A DNA stretch of 13,857 nt from DATGIQ01 sp035295665 (GTDB taxonomy: Bacteria > Planctomycetota > Planctomycetia > Gemmatales > Gemmataceae): NCBI GenBank assembly GCA_035295665.1, contig DATGIQ010000564.1, positions 1 to 13,857 on the forward strand, written 5' to 3'. Positions 6,777 through 13,857 of this stretch are shown here, piece by piece (the first letter of the stretch is position 1; the number at the start of each line of letters is the position of its first letter). The notes beneath the pieces are model-generated. The model worked only from the letters and a program-made list of their open reading frames with translations. It did no database searches and had not been told where the DNA came from. A program made the position numbers and the translations under genes.

Positions 6777-7745
6777 ATGAAGCTTGGGGTCATGAGCAGT
6801 GGCATCGCTGCCCTGGGATGGGACAAAGCGCTGGCATATTGTCGAGAACTCGGCCTCGAAGCAATCGAGTTACCTTGCGGCGCCTACGCCAAAAGCAGGC
6901 TCCTCGACGCCGAGGCAGCATTAGCTGATCCCGTCCTCCAGCAGAAGATCAGAGAAGATGTCGCCCGGTATGGAATGGTCATCAGCGCCCTTTCTTGCCA
7001 TGGCAATCCTGTCCATCCGGATCCTGCAGTTGCGAAAGTCCATGAACGGGCCCAAGATGTGGCCGTACGGCTAGCACCCAAGCTGGGCGTAAAGGTGGTC
7101 TGCACATTCAGCGGCTGCCCCGGTGGTGCGCCCGGAGATCGGACACCGAACTGGGTGACGTGTGCTTGGCCGCCCGAGTTCCCGCAGATTCTCGATTACC
7201 AGTGGAATGGCGTGCTGGTGCCCTATTGGCAGCGCAAAGCTGCCGAGGCCCGCAACGAAGGGGTCCAGATTGCCTTTGAGGCTCATCCGGGCTTCGCGGT
7301 GTACAATCCGGAAACCATTCTGAAGCTCCGCCGCCTGGCAGGCGACAATCTGGGAGCGAACTTGGACCCGTCGCATTTCTTCTGGCAAGGGATCGACCCG
7401 GTTGAGGCGGCCCGGGTTCTCGGCGATGCCGGCGCCATTTTCCACGTTCACGCCAAGGATACGGCTCTCGACCCACATAATATGCGCGTCAACGGCGGCC
7501 TCGATACGAAAAGCTATGGCAACTTGGCCGAGCGGTCGTGGGTGTTTCGAACTTGCGGCTATGGCCACGGCGATGAGTTTTGGAAGCCCTTCGTCAGCAT
7601 GCTGCGTGGAAAGGGGTACGATGGGGCCCTGTCGATCGAGCATGAAGACAGTTACATGAGCGTCCAGGAAGGTTTCAGCAAAGCCGTGAGTTATCTCCGC
7701 GGCGTACTCATCCGTGAACCGGCATGCGGAGCGTGGTGGTTTTGA
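6777..7745 (+). CDS. Xylose-isomerase-like TIM-barrel sugar isomerase/epimerase
   Basis: A 322-residue protein of the AP-endonuclease-2/xylose-isomerase-like barrel family, which includes hydroxypyruvate isomerases, inosose dehydratases and keto-sugar epimerases. The start MKLGVMSSGIAALGWDKAL is the typical first strand and helix. Metal-ligand positions can be placed on the barrel strands: Glu168 in IAFEAHPGF, Asp197 in NLDPSHFFWQG, His223 or His225 in FHVHAKD, and Glu288 in LSIEHED. WNGVLVPYWQRKAAEAR is the helix preceding the Glu168 strand. The ATG at 6777 is chosen over the upstream TTG because of the GGGAGA site. The next gene, a short-chain dehydrogenase, starts 12 bp after its stop, so the two probably work on related carbonyl or sugar substrates in the cytosol. 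The exact substrate cannot be told from sequence. Confidence 0.87.
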   Translation: MKLGVMSSGIAALGWDKALAYCRELGLEAIELPCGAYAKSRLLDAEAALADPVLQQKIREDVARYGMVISALSCHGNPVHPDPAVAKVHERAQDVAVRLAPKLGVKVVCTFSGCPGGAPGDRTPNWVTCAWPPEFPQILDYQWNGVLVPYWQRKAAEARNEGVQIAFEAHPGFAVYNPETILKLRRLAGDNLGANLDPSHFFWQGIDPVEAARVLGDAGAIFHVHAKDTALDPHNMRVNGGLDTKSYGNLAERSWVFRTCGYGHGDEFWKPFVSMLRGKGYDGALSIEHEDSYMSVQEGFSKAVSYLRGVLIREPACGAWWF

Positions 7746-7757
7746 GGGACTTCTCCT

Positions 7758-8528
7758 ATGGCAGAGACCAAGGATCAGTTTGATTTGTCCGGACGGCACG
7801 CCATTGTGACCGGCGCCAGCCGGGGAATTGGTTATGCCATTGCGCGGGGGTTGGCCCAGCGCGGTGCATCCGTCGTCATCACGGGCCGAAAAGCTGATAC
7901 CCTGGCCGCCGCGGCTGAACAATTGTGCGCCGGCGGCGGCAAGGTCGACCCCGTTGTTTGCCACCAGGGCGATGCCGCGGCGATCACCGGCTTATTTGAA
8001 CAGCTCGATCGCAAGGGATTCAGCGCCGATATTGTCGTGGTCAATGCGGCGACCAATCCCGTCATGGGGCCGCTGCTTCAGACGGAACCGGCGGCGTGGC
8101 AAAAAATCCTGGATGTGAACCTTACAGGCTCGCTGCTGATGGCACAACAGGCGGCCCGGCGCATGCTGCCGGGGAAATACGGATCGTTGATCTTCATGGC
8201 TTCCATTGCGGGTCTGGATCCGATGGTAGCCATTCCGGCGTACAGCGTGAGCAAGGCGGGCCTGATCGGCCTGACGAAAGCCTTGGCGAAGGAATTGGGG
8301 CCTGCTGGCATCCGCGTCAACGCCATCGCTCCCGGCCTCGTGGAAACGAAATTCGCGGCGGCGCTGTTCCAGGATGGGCAGCTCTACGAGCGGGTCATTG
8401 CCGGAGTCCCTCTGGGCCGTCACGGGCAACCGGAAGACATTGTCGGTGCGGCCATCTTCTTGGCCTCGGATGCCTCGGCGTATGTCACGGGGCAGGTTCT
8501 TGTTGTGGATGGCGGCGCGCGCGTCTGA
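7758..8528 (+). CDS. Short-chain dehydrogenase/reductase, DHRS4/FabG-like
   Basis: A classical SDR of 256 residues. Seen: cofactor loop TGASRGIG (18-25), Arg44 after the second strand (ITGRK), which usually signals NADP(H), NAAT (96-99), Asn121 in DVNLTGS, catalytic Ser149 in MASIAG, Tyr162 and Lys166 in YSVSK, and the C-terminal VTGQVLVVDGGARV. The stretch NAATNPVMGPLL and the APGLVETKF segment resemble the DHRS4-like branch of carbonyl reductases more than housekeeping FabG. The ATG at 7758 has GAGGGA 8 nt upstream, overlapping the stop of the isomerase gene. The pairing with the sugar isomerase suggests a sugar, polyol or other carbonyl substrate rather than fatty acid synthesis; this is inference. 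Confidence 0.92.
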   Translation: MAETKDQFDLSGRHAIVTGASRGIGYAIARGLAQRGASVVITGRKADTLAAAAEQLCAGGGKVDPVVCHQGDAAAITGLFEQLDRKGFSADIVVVNAATNPVMGPLLQTEPAAWQKILDVNLTGSLLMAQQAARRMLPGKYGSLIFMASIAGLDPMVAIPAYSVSKAGLIGLTKALAKELGPAGIRVNAIAPGLVETKFAAALFQDGQLYERVIAGVPLGRHGQPEDIVGAAIFLASDASAYVTGQVLVVDGGARV

Positions 8529-8538
8529 TTCGGGACGC

Positions 8539-8567
8539 TTGGGGACAAAGACGGTGCCAACTACAAT
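8539..8567 (+). promoter_or_regulatory. Promoter-like site giving a near-leaderless regulator mRNA
   Basis: TTGGGG at 8539-8544, a 17-bp spacer, and TACAAT at 8562-8567 (five of six matches to the -10 consensus). The regulator ATG is at 8577, so a start site 7 nt after the -10 would leave almost no leader. No good Shine-Dalgarno sequence precedes that ATG, which fits. The -35 match is weak and the gene might simply be read through from the dehydrogenase. Confidence 0.4.
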
Positions 8568-8576
8568 GAAGAGACC

Positions 8577-10103
<1,527 letters not shown>

Positions 10104-10264
10104 GAGCCGGCTTTCCTGGCGCACAGTGGGTCTTACCACGTCCGATAGCGGCGGTTAAGTTTGACTCGGCCCTTCCGGCGGGAATCACATCTACCGAGGA
10201 TTCGTACCTTTGCACGGCGAGCTGCTATAGAAACGCCTGACAGGCACGGTTCCCGTGGGCGCAC

Positions 10265-11230
10265 TCACTCGACCCGGTTTTGCGGCCGGCCCTCGAGGAA
10301 GGCGATGATGTTATCCACGGCCCCGCTGTTGAGAATCTCCATTCCCTCGGTCGTCTGATCGGCATTGTGCGGTGTCAGCACCACGTGAGCGCAAGATAGC
10401 AACGGATGGCCAGGCGGTACGGGCTCCTGCTCAAACACATCGATGCCAGCGCCCCCGAGCCTTCCGGCATTGAGCGCATCGGCCAGGGCTGTGCTGTCCA
10501 CCAAGGCCCCGCGTGCGGTATTGATCAACAGGGCCTCGGGCTTCATACGGGCCAGCTCCGAACGGCCAATCAACCCGCGCGATTGTTCCGTGAGCTTCAG
10601 GTGCAGGCTGATCACGTCCGAAGTGCCCAAGAGCTCGTCGAAGGGAACGAACTCAACTCCGAGCGACTGAGCTCGCTGGGCTGACGGATGATACGTCCAC
10701 GCCCGCACGCGCATGCCGATGGCCCTGCCTAGCCGAGCGGTCTCCGCAGCGATCGAACCGGCACCGACCAGCCCGAGCGTCTTGCCTCGGAGAGAAAGGT
10801 TGTACTGACTCGTCCAGCGGCCGCACTTCAGCTCATTGGTTTGAAACCACGTCCGCCGGGCCGTCGCCAGCATGAGCGCCAATGCATGCTCCGCGACAAT
10901 CGGTGCCGTGCGTCCGGGAAGATTGCATACGACGATCCCCAACTCATGGGCGGTTTCCAGGTCGACGGCGTCGGTGCCGATGCCACAGACCGAGATCATG
11001 CGTAGCCGGGGCAACTGCCGCAACACTTCCCGAGGCCAGTGGACTGCCCCCCGGGAATTCAGCAAACAAATGGCGTCCCGGGCCCGGAGCACCCGTTCCT
11101 CAACCGTCTTGGGCCGGTCGGTGTACAAGACAACTTCGCCATAGGCACGAAGGCGGTCCAGATGTGGCGAGCCCTGAATCTGTGGCGGGTCATCGCCTGG
11201 AATAACGGTTACAAAGGGGGATGCAGGCAT
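10265..11230 (-). CDS. D-2-hydroxyacid dehydrogenase, phosphoglycerate-dehydrogenase-like
   Basis: A 321-residue NAD(P)-dependent oxidoreductase of the D-isomer 2-hydroxyacid family, which interconverts 2-keto acids and D-2-hydroxy acids. Catalytic residues are in place: Arg240 in NTARGALVD, Glu269 in DVFEQEP, His288 in TPHNADQT. The substrate-domain element SVCGIGTDAVD (80-90) and the helix around VAEHALALMLATAR are typical. The cofactor loop is GAGSIA (156-161), with Ala in place of the third Gly, and the second strand ends AWTYHPS where NAD-preferring members have an Asp; both changes lean towards NADP(H). It lacks the C-terminal ACT extension of long SerA forms, so glyoxylate, hydroxypyruvate or another keto acid is as likely as phosphoglycerate. 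The ATG at 11230 has only a weak ribosome site. It converges on the regulator gene and diverges from the mutarotase-like gene. Confidence 0.92.
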   Translation of the reverse strand: MPASPFVTVIPGDDPPQIQGSPHLDRLRAYGEVVLYTDRPKTVEERVLRARDAICLLNSRGAVHWPREVLRQLPRLRMISVCGIGTDAVDLETAHELGIVVCNLPGRTAPIVAEHALALMLATARRTWFQTNELKCGRWTSQYNLSLRGKTLGLVGAGSIAAETARLGRAIGMRVRAWTYHPSAQRAQSLGVEFVPFDELLGTSDVISLHLKLTEQSRGLIGRSELARMKPEALLINTARGALVDSTALADALNAGRLGGAGIDVFEQEPVPPGHPLLSCAHVVLTPHNADQTTEGMEILNSGAVDNIIAFLEGRPQNRVE

Positions 11231-11886
11231 CTGAGTATTCTATTGCCGGCTTGGCTAACCATCCTGCCGTCAGCGGTGCACGTGGGAGTCTCGAGGAAGG
11301 TACATTTCGAATTACCGGCCCCCCTTTCCTGGCCCAGAAATTCTCTGCGGGTCCCGTACCGGAAGACCACTTTACACGCTCCAATCTTAGCAATGAACAC
11401 GGAACGCGATCCACAGGATTCTTCGGGTTCCGCGGTGCGTTTGTGGACCTGGGACGTGTAAGGATCCGGGCACGTGGCGCTCCTGTGTCGCCAACTTTAT
11501 GGGTATGCGGTGCAGATACAAGGGGCCGAGTCATCTGGCGGACATTCCATTACGATGAGGCACCCGTCCGATCCGCTACATCGACCAGGGCCTGTCCGAC
11601 CTACGGTGGACTTCATCAAGATGAACGATAAGGTTATGGATGTCATCGGACCGTGTCTCAGCGGCGTTTCGGAGTTGAACTCTGTGGAAAGGAATTTCGT
11701 TTCCCGAACCGAATGCTGTGCAGGTCCGGTTTTATAGGCGGAAGGAGAAGAGTGCGGATCAATCGACCAGGGACTGCCTTGCTCTTTCAGACGATTTGGA
11801 ATACGTGCTCCAGCATGCGAAGGCCATCCCGGAATTGTCGCACTACTGGAAACGTACGCTCCTTCCCGCGACAGGAGATCCCTCTT
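11231..11886. other. Long divergent non-coding gap
   Basis: This 656-bp stretch between two divergent genes holds no recognisable gene. Open frames of 85-136 codons exist on both strands but overlap one another, have poor starts and give low-complexity products. Only a stretch at about 11751-11850 reads protein-like in the frame of 11718 (for example LSDDLEYVLQHAKAIPELSH), which may be chance or a remnant. A strong AAGGAG with a GTG at 11752, in frame with the next gene, also lies here. Promoters for both neighbours are expected but no convincing box pair was found. Confidence 0.5.
11873..11877 (+). promoter_or_regulatory. Shine-Dalgarno site fixing the exported protein's start
   Basis: AGGAG lies 9 nt before the ATG at 11887, which begins directly with a signal peptide. 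It supports this start over the in-frame GTG at 11752. Confidence 0.6.
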
Positions 11887-12912
11887 ATGGATCGCTCATA
11901 CCGTCCTTTCCCCCGCGCCCTGTTCACGCTCTTCGTGCTTGTCCTGGCACACGGGCCAGGTCGGGCCGATGACTATCCGACCTGCGAGCTGAAGACCGAG
12001 GGCCTGAAAGGAGTCGTCTATCTTCCGGACCCCGTAAAGGGCTTTTACCGGGGTAGCCGCTTTGACTGGTCAGGCGTTCTGGGCCATGTCGACTTTGGCG
12101 GTCACAACTTGTTCACCCGCTGGCTGGGCGGAGTCCATAATCCGACCAACTTTGAAGCGATTCTCGGCCCGGTCGAAGAGTTCGGCACAGCCCAGGCGCT
12201 GGGCTACGATGAGGCCAAGGTTGGTGCAACCTTCCTCAAGATCGGCGTCGGCGAGTTGCAGAAACCACCGGAGAAAAGCTATGGAAACCTCCGCAATTAT
12301 AAGGTCGTCCATCCCGGCGCCTGGATCATTGACCGTGCCGGGCCGGGCCAGGTCCGTTTCACGCAGGAGATCCGGACAGCAAACGGGTACGGCTACTGGT
12401 ATGAAAAGACGATCGCTGCTGAGTCCGTGAAGCAGGCACAGGGCCAGCAGCCGTCGGCTCGATTGACGATCGCCCATCGGCTGAAGAACACCGGCGTCAA
12501 GCCCCTGGTCACGGATGTCTACAATCACAATTTTTTCAACATCGACAAGGATCCTGTTGGGCCGCACTACGAGTTGCAGTTTCCCTTCCTGGTCGCCGCG
12601 GCCGGGCCGCGGGAACGATTCAACGAGGTCATCGAACTATCCGGGAAAGAGTTACGGCTGCGCAAGGCGATCGACACGGGTTCCGTGTTCTCCGCGCTGA
12701 CGGGCTTCGACCGAACGACCAAGGCAGGGTTTACGCTCCGGCACGTGCCCTCGGGAATTCGCGTGACGGTGGTGGGTACGGAGCCTCTGAGCAAGTTCAA
12801 TCTGTGGGGCGTAAGTTCGACGCTTTGCCCCGAGCCCTTTCACGCGCTGAATCTGCAACCCGGAGATGAAAAAGCCTGGACGTGGGAGTATCGCTTGGAA
12901 AAGGAGAGATAG
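11887..12912 (+). CDS. Exported galactose-mutarotase-fold protein
   Basis: The 341-residue product opens with a Sec-type signal peptide: basic MDRSYRPFPR, a hydrophobic core ALFTLFVLVLA and a likely cut after GRA (27/28), so it should act outside the cytoplasmic membrane. The mature part looks like the beta-sandwich of aldose 1-epimerase-like proteins. VYNHNFFNID (211-220) matches the mutarotase NH-Y/F-FN element, with His214 in the place of the catalytic acid. STLCPEPFHALNLQPGDEKA (311-330) matches the strand with the catalytic Glu (Glu316) followed by the PGE turn. EYRL near the end is also typical. It may interconvert sugar anomers or just bind sugars; the family contains many non-enzymatic members. 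The ATG at 11887 is favoured by AGGAG 9 nt upstream and by the signal peptide. It stands alone, divergent from the hydroxyacid dehydrogenase. Confidence 0.75.
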   Translation: MDRSYRPFPRALFTLFVLVLAHGPGRADDYPTCELKTEGLKGVVYLPDPVKGFYRGSRFDWSGVLGHVDFGGHNLFTRWLGGVHNPTNFEAILGPVEEFGTAQALGYDEAKVGATFLKIGVGELQKPPEKSYGNLRNYKVVHPGAWIIDRAGPGQVRFTQEIRTANGYGYWYEKTIAAESVKQAQGQQPSARLTIAHRLKNTGVKPLVTDVYNHNFFNIDKDPVGPHYELQFPFLVAAAGPRERFNEVIELSGKELRLRKAIDTGSVFSALTGFDRTTKAGFTLRHVPSGIRVTVVGTEPLSKFNLWGVSSTLCPEPFHALNLQPGDEKAWTWEYRLEKER

Positions 12913-13025
12913 GCCGCTCCGTCGAACCAATTGCGAGAAGGCGCCAGCCATTGGGGAAACGAGATCCGGACATTGATCGGATCACCGCCAGGAAAAAGAT
13001 TACCGTCCCCTAGCTCAGGGATGCA

Positions 13026-13857
13026 TCATCTGTCATGCCCGGGGCCCTCAACGCGATGGTGCTCGCCGGACAGTTCTCCGGACGCCACGGAAGTGATTGC
13101 AGAGCTACGAGCAGCGCGCGTGAGCCAAGTACTTTTGTTTGACGTTTCTTGGCTTCGCCTTGCTCCGGCTCCCGTCGGAGATTTCGGCGGACTGGGTACG
13201 GTTCCCGGGGGAAGTTTTTTTCGCCACTCTTCGCATGCTTTCACCCGACCTTCGACGTTTGCCGGGTCGTAACGAATGTCTCGAGCCAGCTGGGGGGCCA
13301 GCCGCGTCAGGTGCCAGCAAGCCAGCTCTCGAATGGCCAGTTTGTCATGCCCCAGCTGTGCGATTAGCGTTTCATATGTCTTTGGATCCGCACGCTCCGC
13401 GACCGAGAAGCTATGCAGCAGGCGGCGGATGATCGCGGCATTGTCCTTGGAATAGCCCTTGTTCTCGACCAGCGTTCGGTAAAGCTCCCGGTCAAAATCG
13501 GCGCTGCGGGAGATCCAGACTTGCAGCGCATGGATGGCTGCCCAGCGGACCTGATAATACTGTCGATCTTCCAGGGCGTCGACCAGGTGCGCGACGGCAT
13601 CCAGCGCACCCAAGCAGAGGGCCCCGAGGCTTCGGTTTGCGGGGTGAATCGATTCGCGAACCTGGGTTAATACGCCATCGAGAGCGGCATCGGTCTGGCC
13701 TAAGCCGGCGCTCAGTTCCTTGAGTGCCCACAGCATTTCGTTAAGCTGTTCGGCCGTCTTCGGATCCGCTTTAGGATCGATGCGGTTCGTCCACCATGCA
13801 GGAAGCTGGGATAGGCGGCGCGGCTGATCCGAGGCAGGGATGCCGCGGGCCCATTCG
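13026..13857 (-). CDS. HEAT-repeat protein, 5' partial at right edge
   Basis: The frame is open to the window edge: the 40 codons before the Met codon at 13736 are also coding-like (EWARGIPASDQPRRLSQLPA, then WWTNRIDPKADPKTAEQLNE), so the start lies outside. About 276 residues are visible. Helical HEAT-like repeats occur at SLGALCLGALDAVAHLVDAL, EDRQYYQVRWAAIHALQVWI, SKDNAAIIRRLLHSF and LGHDKLAIRELACWHLTRLA. The compact part ends with EGRVKACEEWRKKLPPG, as many planctomycete HEAT proteins do. After that comes a tail of about 65 residues, rich in Ser, Arg, Thr and Ala, that does not look folded. A run of seven A at the KK codons (T-run at 13216-13222 on the plus strand) could be a slippage site. 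Function unknown; it is a likely scaffold, possibly part of a longer exported protein. Confidence 0.8.
   Translation of the reverse strand, partial: EWARGIPASDQPRRLSQLPAWWTNRIDPKADPKTAEQLNEMLWALKELSAGLGQTDAALDGVLTQVRESIHPANRSLGALCLGALDAVAHLVDALEDRQYYQVRWAAIHALQVWISRSADFDRELYRTLVENKGYSKDNAAIIRRLLHSFSVAERADPKTYETLIAQLGHDKLAIRELACWHLTRLAPQLARDIRYDPANVEGRVKACEEWRKKLPPGTVPSPPKSPTGAGARRSQETSNKSTWLTRAARSSAITSVASGELSGEHHRVEGPGHDR

Noticed and set aside
10229..10254. Small inverted repeats (GCCTGACAGGC, CACGGTTCCCGTG) after the regulator gene as a terminator
   Set aside because: Stems are only 5 bp with 1-3 nt loops and no T-run.
11251..11268. TGGC...TGCC string resembling a sigma-54 promoter
   Set aside because: The GG-to-GC spacing is 11, not the required 10, and the rest of the consensus is absent.
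11221..11631. 136-codon plus-strand frame in the divergent gap
   Set aside because: It starts inside the opposite gene's first codons, lacks a ribosome site and has a low-complexity product with no recognisable motif.
11752..11886. Longer form of the exported mutarotase-fold protein from GTG 11752, which has a strong AAGGAG
   Set aside because: It would place 45 Arg/Ser/Thr-rich residues before a clear signal peptide, and the ATG at 11887 has its own well-placed AGGAG.
12963..12983. GATCCG...CGGATC inverted repeat after the mutarotase-fold gene as a terminator
   Set aside because: The stem is 6 bp with a 9-nt loop and no T-run; it could easily occur by chance.

Overview
The window looks like part of a Planctomycetota chromosome (perhaps a Gemmata-type lineage), with GC near 60%. 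This is an inference from gene style: two large HEAT-repeat proteins, a secreted beta-propeller/Ig-fold protein, many short or single-gene transcription units, and long non-coding gaps. No rRNA, tRNA, CRISPR array, insertion sequence or phage gene was seen. Both edges cut through genes.

Left part (1-3850): the 3' end of a beta-propeller plus Ig-fold surface-type protein (+) meets a minus-strand operon head to head across a perfect 15-bp-stem bidirectional terminator. The operon reads HAD-like protein -> FabZ-type hot-dog dehydratase -> TrmB tRNA m7G46 methyltransferase, with gaps of only 10 and 2 bp. The HAD-like protein has lost its catalytic nucleophile (Asp to Asn) and other motif residues.

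Middle (3850-6444): a divergent promoter region drives the HAD operon leftwards. Rightwards it drives a membrane-anchored HEAT-repeat protein, then a 45-residue small ORF starting on a TTG that overlaps the HEAT gene's stop, then a ketopantoate-reductase-family oxidoreductase. These three are tightly packed and probably co-transcribed.

Right-centre (6445-10103): after a 332-bp gap come a xylose-isomerase-like TIM-barrel sugar isomerase/epimerase and a DHRS4/FabG-like short-chain dehydrogenase, a plausible sugar or polyol conversion pair. A sigma-54-dependent NtrC-type response regulator follows. It carries two tandem Fis-type helix-turn-helix units and a non-canonical GAFTGA loop, and may be read from its own promoter as a near-leaderless mRNA.

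Right part (10104-13857): a minus-strand D-2-hydroxyacid dehydrogenase with an NADP-like Rossmann loop, a 656-bp divergent non-coding gap, a Sec-exported galactose-mutarotase-fold protein (+), and the 3' end of a second HEAT-repeat protein (-) running off the right edge.

No single obviously new multi-gene system is evident. The most unusual items are the double-HTH activator with its altered sigma-54 contact loop, the nucleophile-less HAD protein heading a FabZ-TrmB operon, and the hidden overlapping small ORF.
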